Assembly (NCBI RefSeq): GCF_913778665.1 | Contig: NZ_CAJYVQ010000002.1 | Location: 372,001-436,000, forward strand | Length of the DNA: 64,000 nt | Origin: an uncultured Stenotrophomonas sp. | GTDB taxonomy: Bacteria > Pseudomonadota > Gammaproteobacteria > Xanthomonadales > Xanthomonadaceae | Reading direction: 5' to 3' | Shown: one piece after another, positions 15,488 to 24,897 of the stretch | Layout of the letters: the number at the start of each line of letters is the position of its first letter | Position numbering within the stretch: position 1 is the stretch's first letter | Translations under genes and position numbers: made by a program | The notes under the pieces: generated by a model | Told to the model about the DNA's origin: nothing | Database searches by the model: none | What the model saw: only the letters and a program-made list of their open reading frames with translations

Positions 15488-17545
15488 TCATCCCACCCGG
15501 CGCAGGAACTCTCCGGCTTCCATTGGCCGGCCCAGGTGGTAGCCCTGCAGCTGGTCACACCCCAGTTCGCTCAGGTACTCGCGCTGCGCCTGCGTCTCCA
15601 CGCCTTCGGCCACCACCTGCAGCTGCAGGGTGCGGCCCAAAGCAATGATCGACGACACGATGGCGGCGTCCTCGTCATTGCATTCCAGATCGCGCACGAA
15701 CGCGCGGTCGATCTTCAGTTCGGTCGCCGGCATCCGCTTCAGGTACAACAGGCTCGAATAGCCGGTGCCGAAATCGTCGATGGCGATGTGCACGCCCATC
15801 GCGGTCAGGTCGTTGAGGATCGCGAGGCTGGCATCGACGTCCTTCATCGCCGTGGTCTCGGTGATCTCCAGGGTCAGCCGCGCCGGTTCGATCCGGTGCC
15901 GACGCAGCACCTCGCGTACGCTGTGCAGCAGCGCCGGCGAGGCGAACTGCAGCGGCGACAGGTTCACCGCCATTGTCCATTCCGCATGCCCGGCATCGTG
16001 CCATGCCCGCAGCTGCGCGCAGGCCTGGTCCAGTACCCAGTCACCGATCGGCAGGATCAGGCCGCTGCGCTCGGCGATGGGAATGAAGACATCCGGTGCC
16101 AGCAGCCCCAGCTCCGGATGCTGCCAGCGCAGCAGGGCCTCGGCGCCGGTGGCCGGTGCGTCCGCGGCCGGGAACTTGGGCTGGTAGTGCAGGATCAGCT
16201 CGTTGCGGGTGATGGCCTTGCGCAGGTCCTGCAGCAGCCGCAGCTGCCGATTGGCGCTGAGCTGCATCGATGCGGTGAAGAAGGTGTAGCCGTTCCGCCC
16301 GGTGTCCTTGGTGTGGTACATCGCCGCATCGGCATGTGCCATCAGCTCGCGCTCGTTGCTGGCGTCATCCGGATACAGGGCGATGCCGAGGCTGGCACTG
16401 ACCTGCAGTTCGGCTGCGTCCAGCGTGAAAGGCTCGCCGGCAGCGGCGATGATGCGCTCGGCAACGACCACCGCGTCATCCGGGGTGTCGATGGCCAGCA
16501 CGATCACGAACTCGTCGCCGCCCAGCCGCGCAAAGGTGTCCTGCGGGCGCAGCAGCCCGCCGATGCGCTGGGCCACGGCCACCAGCAGGCGGTCGCCGAA
16601 CTGGTGGCCGTAGGCGTCGTTGACCGCCTTGAAGCCGTCCAGGTCGCAGAACATCACCGCGACCGCATGATGCCGCCGCCGCGCCTTCTCGATGGCCTGT
16701 TCGATACGGTCCTGCAGCAGCATCCGGTTGGGCAGCTGGGTCAGAGGGTCGTGCAGGGCGGCCTGGATCAGCTTGTTGTTGGCCTGCGCCAGCGAGTCAG
16801 CCAGCAGGCTGGTGCGCACACGCATCTGCCGGTCGAACAGCGACGCCACCAGCGCGATGCCCAGCGTCGCCACGGTGGTGACGATCACCAGGACCGCCAG
16901 CCAGCGCGTATCGATGCCGCCGCTGCCGACCGCGCCACAGATGCTGCCGGCCGGGAAGCGCGCGGCGGCCATGCCGGTGTAATGCATGCCGACGATGGCC
17001 AAGCCCATCACCAGCGAGGCGAGGGCGCGCAGCAGCAGCGTGTTGCGCTGCTCGGTGCGCAGGCGGAAGGCGATCCACAGGGCGGCACCGGCGGTACCGA
17101 TGGCCACCGCAATCGAAGCGGCGAACCAGCCCGGGTGATAGTCGATGCCCGGCTGCATGCGCATCGCCGCCATGCCCAGGTAGTGCATGGTGGCGATGCC
17201 CAGCCCCATCAGTACGGCGCCGGCCAGCAGCCGGCGCCAGGGCAGGCTGGGGCGGGACACCAGCCACAGCGCGTAGGCAGAAGCGCCAATCGAGACTGCC
17301 AGCGAGTACAGGGTGATGCCGAGGTCGTAGCCGACCGGGATCGGCAGGTCGAAGGCCAGCATGCCGATGAAGTGCATCGACCAGATGCCCAGGCCCATTG
17401 CCGCCGCGCCCCCGGCCAGCCACCAGCGGGCCACGCGCCCCTCGGCCGTGGCCAGGCGTCCGGCCATGTCCAGCGCCGTGTACGAAGCAAGAATGGCCAC
17501 CAGCAGGGAGATGATGACCAGGCTCTGACTGTAACTGCCAGTCAT
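15488..17545 (-). CDS. MHYT-GGDEF-EAL c-di-GMP enzyme
   Basis: A 685-residue inner-membrane protein. Seven N-terminal helices carry the three MHYT-domain motifs MHFIGM (57-62), MHYLGM (120-125) and MHYTGM (187-192), proposed to bind a metal and sense O2, CO or NO. A diguanylate cyclase domain follows with intact RLGGDEF (GGDEF at 342-346). Then comes an EAL phosphodiesterase domain with intact EALLRW (Glu469), IDDFGTGYSS, KIDRAFV and EGVET. Both enzymatic motifs are complete. The domain order matches P. aeruginosa MucR and NbdA and Bacillus YkoW. It is monocistronic. Confidence 0.95.
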   Translation of the reverse strand: MTGSYSQSLVIISLLVAILASYTALDMAGRLATAEGRVARWWLAGGAAAMGLGIWSMHFIGMLAFDLPIPVGYDLGITLYSLAVSIGASAYALWLVSRPSLPWRRLLAGAVLMGLGIATMHYLGMAAMRMQPGIDYHPGWFAASIAVAIGTAGAALWIAFRLRTEQRNTLLLRALASLVMGLAIVGMHYTGMAAARFPAGSICGAVGSGGIDTRWLAVLVIVTTVATLGIALVASLFDRQMRVRTSLLADSLAQANNKLIQAALHDPLTQLPNRMLLQDRIEQAIEKARRRHHAVAVMFCDLDGFKAVNDAYGHQFGDRLLVAVAQRIGGLLRPQDTFARLGGDEFVIVLAIDTPDDAVVVAERIIAAAGEPFTLDAAELQVSASLGIALYPDDASNERELMAHADAAMYHTKDTGRNGYTFFTASMQLSANRQLRLLQDLRKAITRNELILHYQPKFPAADAPATGAEALLRWQHPELGLLAPDVFIPIAERSGLILPIGDWVLDQACAQLRAWHDAGHAEWTMAVNLSPLQFASPALLHSVREVLRRHRIEPARLTLEITETTAMKDVDASLAILNDLTAMGVHIAIDDFGTGYSSLLYLKRMPATELKIDRAFVRDLECNDEDAAIVSSIIALGRTLQLQVVAEGVETQAQREYLSELGCDQLQGYHLGRPMEAGEFLRRVG

Positions 17546-17696
17546 GTTGAATCCAGTGGGGGGGAGGAAGGGGCGCCCGCAAGGCGCACGCCCGCGACCC
17601 CTATCGGCGCAGGTGGGCAGGACTTGAGTGGTCGCAGCACCTGCGACCCGGCTCGGCTATCCTGCCACGCCTGTTCCCGTTGCTGGAAATCATCCG

Positions 17697-19073
17697 ATGG
17701 CAAAAGCCCGCACCGCCTACGTCTGCAATGAATGCGGCGCCGAATTCAGCAAGTGGCAGGGCCAGTGCACCGAGTGCAACGCCTGGAACTCGCTGTCGGA
17801 AATCGTGCTGGAGAGCGCGGCGGCGGCCAAGGCGCCGGCGTCGCGCCGGGCCGGCTGGGCCGGCAAGATCGATCCGCCGAAGATCACCGCGCTGAAGGAC
17901 GTGGAGCAGACCGAGCACCGCCGGGTCAGTACCGGTATCGGTGAGTTTGATCGCGTGCTCGGCGGTGGCCTGGTCGAAGGTGCGGTAGTGCTGGTCGGTG
18001 GCGATCCGGGCATCGGCAAGTCGACCCTGCTGCTGCAGGCGGTGGCGAAGATGGCCGCCGAGCTGCCGGTGCTGTATGTCACCGGTGAGGAATCGCTGGC
18101 CCAGGTGGCCGGCCGCGCGCACCGGCTGGAACTGCCGCTGGATGGCGTCAACGCCCTGGCCGAGACCGGGGTCGAGTCGATCCTGCAGCACGCTTCCAAG
18201 GCTGGCCCGCGGCTGATCGTGGCTGACTCGGTGCAGACCCTGTGGACCGAGAGCCTGACCGCCGCGCCGGGTTCGGTCAGCCAAGTGCGCGAGAGCGCTG
18301 CGCGGCTGGTGCGCTTCGCCAAGGAGACCGGCACCGCGGTGTTCCTGGTCGGTCACGTCACCAAGGAGGGCGGCATCGCCGGCCCGCGCGTGCTCGAGCA
18401 CATGGTCGATGCGGTGTTGTACTTCGAGGGTGAGAGCGGCAGCCGTTTCCGCCTGTTGCGTGCGTTCAAGAACCGCTTCGGCGCGGTCAACGAACTGGGC
18501 GTGTTCGCGATGGGCGACAAGGGCCTGAAAGAGGTCTCCAACCCTTCGGCGATCTTCCTGTCCGGCGGCAGCACCCACCAGCCAGGCAGTTGCGTGATGG
18601 TCACCCGCGAAGGCACCCGGCCGCTGCTGGTCGAGGTGCAGGCGCTGGTGGATGCCTCGCCGCTGTCGAATCCGCGCCGTGTCGCGGTTGGCCTGGAACA
18701 GAACCGGCTGGCCATGCTGCTGGCGGTGCTGCATCGTCACGGCGGCGTGCTGGTCGGCGACCAGGACGTGTTCGTCAATGTGGTGGGTGGCATCCGTGTG
18801 CAGGAGACGGCCGCCGATCTGCCGGTACTGCTGGCCGTACTGTCCTCGTTGCAGGACCGCCCGCTGGCGGAGAAGACGATTGCTTTCGGCGAAGTCGGCC
18901 TGTCCGGCGAGATCCGCCCGGTGCCCAATGGCGAAGACCGCCTGCGCGAGGCGGCCACCCACGGCTTCAAGCGCGCCATTGTACCCAAGGCCAATGCCCC
19001 CAAGGGTGGCTCGGTGAAGGGCATGGAAGTGATCGCAGTGGAGCGCCTGTCCGAGGCCATCGACGCGGCGTGA
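17697..19073 (+). CDS. radA: DNA repair protein RadA (Sms)
   Basis: A 458-residue RecA-like branch-migration helicase in recombination repair. It has the N-terminal zinc finger (Cys10, Cys13, Cys24, Cys27), Walker A GGDPGIGKST, the diagnostic KNRFG motif and a Lon-like C-terminal domain (GEVGLSGEIRPV). Length is normal. The ATG at 17697 is the family start (MAKARTAYVCNECG). Confidence 0.97.
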   Translation: MAKARTAYVCNECGAEFSKWQGQCTECNAWNSLSEIVLESAAAAKAPASRRAGWAGKIDPPKITALKDVEQTEHRRVSTGIGEFDRVLGGGLVEGAVVLVGGDPGIGKSTLLLQAVAKMAAELPVLYVTGEESLAQVAGRAHRLELPLDGVNALAETGVESILQHASKAGPRLIVADSVQTLWTESLTAAPGSVSQVRESAARLVRFAKETGTAVFLVGHVTKEGGIAGPRVLEHMVDAVLYFEGESGSRFRLLRAFKNRFGAVNELGVFAMGDKGLKEVSNPSAIFLSGGSTHQPGSCVMVTREGTRPLLVEVQALVDASPLSNPRRVAVGLEQNRLAMLLAVLHRHGGVLVGDQDVFVNVVGGIRVQETAADLPVLLAVLSSLQDRPLAEKTIAFGEVGLSGEIRPVPNGEDRLREAATHGFKRAIVPKANAPKGGSVKGMEVIAVERLSEAIDAA

Positions 19074-19083
19074 TGCCGGTACC

Positions 19084-19109
19084 GTAGAGCCGAGCCCATG
19101 CTCGGCTCT
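19084..19109 (+). repeat. SMAG/REP hairpin
   Basis: GTAG at 19084-19087 is followed by AGCCGAGC, a CCAT loop and GCTCGGCT. It lies 10 bases after the radA stop. This is a textbook SMAG unit. Confidence 0.85.
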
Positions 19110-19210
19110 GCACGTTCCAATGCAGTAACGGTCAGCTTCACTGTGCTAGTTTTTCCCGCTCGACGAAGGCGCCCTCTGGCGTCTTTCCGTGCCCAGGAGT
19201 AAACGATTAC

Positions 19211-21067
19211 ATGCAGGACACCGCGCTCACCGCCCCCGCCGCCGAAATCCGTCGTGCCGGGGTCGATCTCAACGGACTGATGACGGTGCTGGGCAAGCAC
19301 CTGTATTCCACCCCCATGGTGGCGCTGCGTGAACTGGTGCAGAACGCGCATGATTCAATCATCCGCCGTCGCATCGAACAGTCCGGGGGCGAGGTGCCTT
19401 CGCGCATTTCGGTGCACGTCGATGCCGCTGCCGGCGTGCTACGCATCACCGATACCGGCGCCGGCCTGACCCGCCAGGAAATCCATGACTACCTGGCCAC
19501 CGTCGGCGTCGGCTATACCCGCGGCCTGCGCCAGGGCGGCGAGGATGACGAAGGCCTGATCGGCATGTTCGGCCTCGGGTTCCTGTCGGCCTTCGTGCTG
19601 GCGCGCAAGGTCAGCGTGCGTACCACCTCCTACCAGGCGCCGCAGCTGGGCCACCTGTACGTGTCCAGCAACGCCGAGCAGTACACGGTCAGCGAGGTCC
19701 CGGCGCGTGCGGTCGGCACCGAGGTGGAACTGGAGCTGCATCCGGACTTCCTGCCGTTGGCCAACGAGGCGCGCCTGCACGAGGTGCTGGGCCGCTACTG
19801 CGCGCTGCTGTCCGAGCCGATCTTCATCGGTGGCGCGGCCGAGGCGCTCAACCCGGAACCGCCGCCGTGGCGCGGCCAGGGTGATGTGGCCCTGCATCCG
19901 GTGCAGGCGCGGCGCCAGGCCCTGCAGTTCGCCGCGCGCTTCGAACGTGATTTCGAACCGATCGTCACCGTGCCGTTGCGCGCCGATGGCAGCAGTGATG
20001 CCACTGGCATGCTGTGGGTGCAGGACGGAGCGACCTATGGCACCAGCGACAACCGCAACCTGTCGGTATTCGTGCGCGGGATGCTGCTCGACGATGACGC
20101 ACGCGACCTGTTGCCGCCGTGGGCCGGTTTCATCGGCGGGGTGATCGAATCCTCCCGGCTGACACCCACGGCCAGCCGCGAGGACCTGCAGCGCGATGAT
20201 CACTACCGCGCCGTGCAGCATGCCTTGCTGGAAGCGCTGATCGACGGCCTGGCCGACGTCGCGCGGCAGCAGCCGGAAGCCTGGCGACGGGTTCTGACCC
20301 GCCACAATGAGGCGCTGCTGGGCGCGGCGCTGTGCGATGACCGCCTGTTCGACCTGCTGATGGAGCATGTGCGCGTGCCGACCTCGCAGGGCGACCTGCC
20401 GGCCAGCGCGCTGCCGGCCCGCGGCGCGGTGCACGTAATCCTCGACAATGGCGGCGGCTTCGAGGAGATGCTGTTCCGCGCCATGGGCGTGCCGGTTGCG
20501 CATGGCCATCGCTACGCGGTGGTGCCGTTCCTGCGGCGCTGGGCGCAGGCCAAGGGGCTGCGCCTGGTCGAGCTGGGCACCGAGCAGGGCAACCGCGCGC
20601 TGTTCCGCAGCGACGACAGCCTCGACGAAACCCAGCTGGCCTGGCTGCGCGGGCAGCTGGGCGACGGCGAACAGTTGTTGCCGGCACGCTTCAGCCCCGA
20701 GGCGTTGCCGGTGGTGGTCGTGCCCGATCGCGAGGCCGAACTGAAGCAGCGCCTGGAAGACGATGAGAACGACAAGCGGGTGTCGATGGCGGCGCTGCGC
20801 CTGGCTCGGCAGTTCACCGCGCGCATCGAATCCCGCGCGCCGTCGCGGCTCTACCTCAACCTCGACAACCCGGCGGTGCAGGCCCTGCTGCGCGCCCAGC
20901 GCGAGGGCCATCCGCAGGCCGAGGCCGCGGCGCGCCTGCTGCGTTCGCTGAAGATCATCGTTGCTGCGCAGGGCCGTCCGCTGGCACGCGCGGTGGCCAC
21001 GCCCGGCCCGGATCTCAACGGCGCCTTCTCCGATATCGCCGGTGCCTTGCAGCAGATGCTGCGCTGA
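19211..21067 (+). CDS. Divergent Hsp90-family (HtpG-like) ATPase
   Basis: A 618-residue protein with an N-terminal GHKL ATPase domain of Hsp90 type: LRELVQNAHDS (Glu and Asn of the ATP site), ITDTGAGLTRQEI (the DxGxG lid motif) and IGMFGLGFLSAFVLA. A middle domain follows with VFVRGMLLDDDARDLLP and SSRLTPTASREDLQ, counterparts of HtpG segments. The C-terminal third is diverged. It is clearly not the normal HtpG, because sequence around the motifs differs strongly. It sits 48 bases upstream of a TPR-like protein and is probably cotranscribed with it. AGGAG precedes the ATG. It may be a specialised chaperone; client unknown. Confidence 0.85.
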   Translation: MQDTALTAPAAEIRRAGVDLNGLMTVLGKHLYSTPMVALRELVQNAHDSIIRRRIEQSGGEVPSRISVHVDAAAGVLRITDTGAGLTRQEIHDYLATVGVGYTRGLRQGGEDDEGLIGMFGLGFLSAFVLARKVSVRTTSYQAPQLGHLYVSSNAEQYTVSEVPARAVGTEVELELHPDFLPLANEARLHEVLGRYCALLSEPIFIGGAAEALNPEPPPWRGQGDVALHPVQARRQALQFAARFERDFEPIVTVPLRADGSSDATGMLWVQDGATYGTSDNRNLSVFVRGMLLDDDARDLLPPWAGFIGGVIESSRLTPTASREDLQRDDHYRAVQHALLEALIDGLADVARQQPEAWRRVLTRHNEALLGAALCDDRLFDLLMEHVRVPTSQGDLPASALPARGAVHVILDNGGGFEEMLFRAMGVPVAHGHRYAVVPFLRRWAQAKGLRLVELGTEQGNRALFRSDDSLDETQLAWLRGQLGDGEQLLPARFSPEALPVVVVPDREAELKQRLEDDENDKRVSMAALRLARQFTARIESRAPSRLYLNLDNPAVQALLRAQREGHPQAEAAARLLRSLKIIVAAQGRPLARAVATPGPDLNGAFSDIAGALQQMLR

Positions 21068-21115
21068 GCACCGCGCCCTCTCATCCAGCCTTCGCTAGAC
21101 AGGAGTACTTACCCC

Positions 21116-23422
21116 ATGGACATCTGGAACTGGGTCGAAAAACTGCAGGGAGACCTGCGCCAGGCCGGCCAGGCGCAGAACGCGGACCTGCTCAATCGCC
21201 TCGCCGACGAGGTCAGTGAACTGCGCGTCGACCGTGTCGATGCACTGCTGCCCGAGGCGCGCGCGCTGGGCAAGGCGCTGGACAACCCCTGGGTCGACGT
21301 TTACGTCGGCCACTGGGCGCTGCGCAACCGTGTCGGCAATCGTGTGGAAGGCGAGAGTGCGCTCGGCGAGGCGGTCGCCCTGTTTGAACGTGCGCATCGC
21401 GACGACACCCTGGAGTGCCCGCAGTCGATCTGCGTGACCCAGGACCTGGCCGCCTGCTACGGCAACATCGATGGCCCGGGCTGGGTGCCGGAGCGCATCG
21501 ATGTCTGCGACGAGACACTGGGCCGCATCGACCCGAGCTGGGCCTGCTTCCAGTGCCTGAGCTGCGAAAAGGCCGATGCCCTGCTTGATGATGGCCGCGG
21601 CCAGGACGCGCTGGAGTATCTGCAGGCGCAGTCCGATGCGATCGAGGCGTGCGGCAAGGAGGTGTTCGACAGCTTCCCGGAAATGCAGATCAAGATCCTG
21701 CTGGGCATGGGACGTGCCGAAGAAGCCTTGGTGCTGATCGAGAAGCGTGAGGCCGAGGTGGCCGCGTCCGGTGAGTACGAACCGGCCAACTGCACGGTAC
21801 CGCGTCGCCTGTCCAAGGCCTGGGCGCTGGCCCAGCTGGGCCGCGACGAAGAAGCGCTGCAGCAGCTGGTGCCATGGAGCGAGCTGACCCCGACCTATTG
21901 GCGGTTGTGGGCGAACACCGCCGCTGCGCTGTGCCAGCGTGACCCGTCGCGCAACACGTGGGATCTGGGCACCCGCTTCAACACCATCATCGAGCACTTC
22001 GCCCGGGTCGGTTCGCACCGCCTGCTGATCGAGGTGGCGGCACTGAGCCTGGAGCTTGCCCTGCAGCGTGGCGCGCGCTGGGTGGCGCAGCGCCAGCTGG
22101 AACTGGCCCGTACCCATCTGGCGCAGCTGCGCCAGGACCGCGGTGCAGCTGCGCTGGTGGCCGGGCTGGCCGCACGCATCGAGGCATTGCCGGAGGTCGC
22201 GCCGCTGCCGGTGCCGGCGGCCGAACTACTGGCCTGGCTGGACGCGCAGGGCGAGCAGAGCCAGTCGCGTGATCCGGAGCGCGAGGCGCAGTGGCTGTTG
22301 CACGCACATGCGGAGCAGCCCGACGACGAAGCGCTGGCCGAGATGGCCGCCTCGGCCTTGAGTGCCTGCGGTGCGCAGGCCGAGGCGCGCGCGTTGCTGT
22401 GGCGATTCGTGCGCACGCATGCGCAGAGCGATGGCCCGGCCGCCTACACGCTGATGCGCTGGCTGACCGAGCACGGCGATGACGACGGCCTGCAGCAGCT
22501 GGCCGACACCTATCGCGACAGCGTGCCGGTGTTCGCATATTGGTGCGAGGTGCAGCGCGCTCGCCGCGTGTCCGACTGGCCGGCGCTGGAGCGGTCCGCG
22601 CAGGCGTTGCTGCAACTCTCGCCGGGCTCGCACGGCGCGCGTGGCACGCTGGCGCGCATGTACATGGACAGCGGTCGCTTCAGCGAGGCGCAGGCCTGCT
22701 ACGCGCAGCTGGTGGAGATGCTGGAAGAGCCGAGCGCCGCGCACTGGGACCACATGAGCGCGGCCAGCGCGGCGCGCGATTGGGACGCGGTGCGTCGCTC
22801 GGCAGCAGCGATCGGCATGGAGCTGTCCAGCCAGGACGGTGTGGTCGAGGAGCCGTGGGGCTGGGTGATCATCCGCAGCGAAGAGAATGGCGAACCGATG
22901 GAGTACTACGCTCGCCGCAGTGGGCCGGTGACCGCGCGCATCGTCGAGAACGCACCGGCCAACCGCGCGCAGCAGGTGGGCGACTGGGTGGTGTTCGATG
23001 CCGCGCTGGTGCATCCGGCTCCGGAGGAGGAGGAAGCGCGCGAGCATTTCATCCCGACCTATGCGCGGGTGCATGTGCTGGAGCGCGGCGGCTTCGCCCG
23101 CAGCTGGATGATCGATGGCGCGCACCCTGGCGAAGCGGCCTGGGACGCCTTCGTCGAGGCGGCCGAAGCACAGGGTTGGAAGGTGTGGTCGCACAGCCGC
23201 CCGGACTACACCGTCACCGATCCGGATGCGGAGGAGGGTACCCTGCCGGGCCTGCTGTTCACGGTCGCCCAGCCACAGGATCATGCGCCGCTGGCGCTGC
23301 ACCGCTTCCTGCAGCAGGAAACCGCGACGTGGCCGCACCCGCACTGCTGGCTGCGGCTGGCCGAGGCCTGCGACCAGGATCGGCAGCCGCATTTGGACGT
23401 GATCGAGCGGTACGGGCTGTAG
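21116..23422 (+). CDS. Large TPR-like protein paired with the Hsp90-like gene
   Basis: A 768-residue, mostly helical and acidic protein without signal peptide. The first about 560 residues read as degenerate tetratricopeptide repeats (e.g. GRFSEAQACYAQLVEMLEEP, GRAEEALVLIEKREAEVAAS, EALQQLVPWSELTPTYWRLW). A C-terminal region of about 200 residues (from EEPWGWVIIRSEENGEPMEY) is not recognised and looks beta-rich. It contains HFIPTYARVHVLERGG and a putative regulatory-type fold. The close spacing to the Hsp90-like gene suggests a chaperone and co-chaperone pair, as TPR proteins are common Hsp90 partners in eukaryotes. That link is inference. Confidence 0.75.
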   Translation: MDIWNWVEKLQGDLRQAGQAQNADLLNRLADEVSELRVDRVDALLPEARALGKALDNPWVDVYVGHWALRNRVGNRVEGESALGEAVALFERAHRDDTLECPQSICVTQDLAACYGNIDGPGWVPERIDVCDETLGRIDPSWACFQCLSCEKADALLDDGRGQDALEYLQAQSDAIEACGKEVFDSFPEMQIKILLGMGRAEEALVLIEKREAEVAASGEYEPANCTVPRRLSKAWALAQLGRDEEALQQLVPWSELTPTYWRLWANTAAALCQRDPSRNTWDLGTRFNTIIEHFARVGSHRLLIEVAALSLELALQRGARWVAQRQLELARTHLAQLRQDRGAAALVAGLAARIEALPEVAPLPVPAAELLAWLDAQGEQSQSRDPEREAQWLLHAHAEQPDDEALAEMAASALSACGAQAEARALLWRFVRTHAQSDGPAAYTLMRWLTEHGDDDGLQQLADTYRDSVPVFAYWCEVQRARRVSDWPALERSAQALLQLSPGSHGARGTLARMYMDSGRFSEAQACYAQLVEMLEEPSAAHWDHMSAASAARDWDAVRRSAAAIGMELSSQDGVVEEPWGWVIIRSEENGEPMEYYARRSGPVTARIVENAPANRAQQVGDWVVFDAALVHPAPEEEEAREHFIPTYARVHVLERGGFARSWMIDGAHPGEAAWDAFVEAAEAQGWKVWSHSRPDYTVTDPDAEEGTLPGLLFTVAQPQDHAPLALHRFLQQETATWPHPHCWLRLAEACDQDRQPHLDVIERYGL

Positions 23423-23442
23423 GCTTCACTGCGTTGCGCACT

Positions 23443-23461
23443 CGCCGGGCCTTGCCCGGCG
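23443..23461. repeat. Small REP-like palindrome
   Basis: CGCCGGGC-CTT-GCCCGGCG, 20 bases after the TPR gene. The same stem occurs at 38666-38684 with loop CAT. Confidence 0.55.
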
Positions 23462-23483
23462 TCCCGACCTCAAGGAGAGAACC

Positions 23484-23942
23484 ATGCGAAAGACAGGGAT
23501 GTTCGTGGTCGCCGGGCTGCTGCTGGCTCCTGCCGTGCAGGCGTCACCGGCTTGCCAGGAACCCACGGCTGTAGCCCGCGCCTTCTACGAGGCGACGACC
23601 GGCAACGGTGATCTGCTGGAGCCGCCGGCCACACTGGTCAGCCCTGACTTCGGCAAGGCGCTGCGCGATGAGCGCGCCTGCCAGCAGCGCGAAGAGGGCA
23701 TCTGCACGATCGATTCCGATCCGTGGCTGGATGCGCAGGACGGCGACATCGAAACCCCGGTGCGTTACAGCTGGAAAGAGACTTCGGCCACCGCCGGCCA
23801 GGTCGAGATGCGCTATTCGGTATGGAAGAAGGCCTACGTGACCCGCCTGCCGATGGTGCGCCAGCGGCAGGGCTGCTGGCAGGTCGATGACATCCTCACC
23901 AACAGCGGCCGTTCGGTGCGGAAGATCCTGGCCCAGCCTTGA
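23484..23942 (+). CDS. Small periplasmic protein, DUF3828-like
   Basis: A 152-residue protein with a clear signal peptide (KTGMFVVAGLLLAPAVQASP). The mature part begins ACQEPTAVARAFYEA and ends in YVTRLPMVRQRQGCWQVDDI, a pattern seen in DUF3828-type proteins where a ligand-poor NTF2-like fold is likely. It has three cysteines after the cleavage site. A strong AAGGAGAG precedes the ATG. Function unknown. Confidence 0.75.
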   Translation: MRKTGMFVVAGLLLAPAVQASPACQEPTAVARAFYEATTGNGDLLEPPATLVSPDFGKALRDERACQQREEGICTIDSDPWLDAQDGDIETPVRYSWKETSATAGQVEMRYSVWKKAYVTRLPMVRQRQGCWQVDDILTNSGRSVRKILAQP

Positions 23943-23952
23943 CCTGGCGCCG

Positions 23953-23977
23953 GTAGGTGCCGACAGTGGGTCGGCAC
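23953..23977 (+). repeat. SMAG/REP hairpin
   Basis: GTAG at 23953-23956 followed by GTGCCGAC, AGTGG and GTCGGCAC. It lies between two convergent genes, where it may also act as a terminator. Confidence 0.8.
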
Positions 23978-23982
23978 ACTGC

Positions 23983-24777
23983 CTATCGCGAATGCCCGAA
24001 GACCAGTTCAATCACGAACTGGCTGCCGAAGAACGCCAGCAACAGCAACACCATCGCGGTCAGCGTCCAGTGCACTGCCTTCACCCCGCGCCAGCCATAG
24101 CGCCGGCGGCCGAACAGCAGCACGCCGAACACCAGCCACGACAGCACGCTCAGCACGGTCTTGTGCACCAGTTTCTGCGCCAGCAGGTCATCGACGAACA
24201 GCACGCCGGTGACCAGGGTCAGGGTCAGCAGTGCGAAACCCACAGTGATCACGCGGAACAGCAGTGATTCCAGGTCGGCCAGCGGCGGCAGCGCGCGCAG
24301 CCACGGGCCGAACTCGCGGCGGCGCAGCGCGCGCTCCTGCAACCACAGCATGATCGCCAGCAGTGCGGCGATGCTCAGCGTGGCGTAGGCCAGCAGCGCA
24401 AGCCACGCATGGGTGGCCAAGCGCCAGCCCAGCACCTTGCTCGGTTCATGCCCGTAGCCGTGGTACGCCAGCAGCAGCGCCGCGGCCAGCGGAAACACCA
24501 CCACGCCCAGGGCCGACATTCGCCCGCGCGCGCCGACCAGCGAGGTCAGCCAGGCCATGCCCAGGCCGACCAGCGACAGGGCGGCGAAGAAGTGCATGTC
24601 CGGCCCGCCGTTGGTACGCATCGCCACCATCACGTGGTAGCCGCCGTGCAGCAGCATCGCCGGCAGCGCCGGCCACAGCCAGGTCGGCGCGCCAGAGGTT
24701 CCATCGCGGCCGAGCGCGCGCACCAGCAGGGCGCTGGCGGCGAGGTAGAGCAGGACGGCGATGAGAACGATTGTCAT
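23983..24777 (-). CDS. ypjD: CcsA/CcmC-family inner-membrane protein (YpjD-like)
   Basis: A 264-residue polytopic protein with eight predicted helices and conserved histidines (MLLHGGYHVMVAM, WRLATHAWLALLAY, LVHKTVLSVLSW). It belongs to the cytochrome c assembly family in which such histidines bind heme. It is divergent from ffh, the same neighbour as in E. coli, where ypjD is adjacent to ffh. The role in the cell is not settled in this subfamily. Confidence 0.85.
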   Translation of the reverse strand: MTIVLIAVLLYLAASALLVRALGRDGTSGAPTWLWPALPAMLLHGGYHVMVAMRTNGGPDMHFFAALSLVGLGMAWLTSLVGARGRMSALGVVVFPLAAALLLAYHGYGHEPSKVLGWRLATHAWLALLAYATLSIAALLAIMLWLQERALRRREFGPWLRALPPLADLESLLFRVITVGFALLTLTLVTGVLFVDDLLAQKLVHKTVLSVLSWLVFGVLLFGRRRYGWRGVKAVHWTLTAMVLLLLAFFGSQFVIELVFGHSR

Positions 24778-24897
24778 CGTTGCAGTTTCGCATACCCCCG
24801 CGATGGTGGCGATGGCCGCAGCGTCGCAGCCGGGGGGAGGGTCGAACCGTTATACTGTGTGCCTTATTGTCCCCCGCTTTCAGACAGGTTGCGCCGC

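Noticed and set aside
15362..17731. 789-codon plus-strand frame
   Set aside because: It is antisense to the MHYT-GGDEF-EAL gene and runs through REP hairpins; no domain is recognisable.
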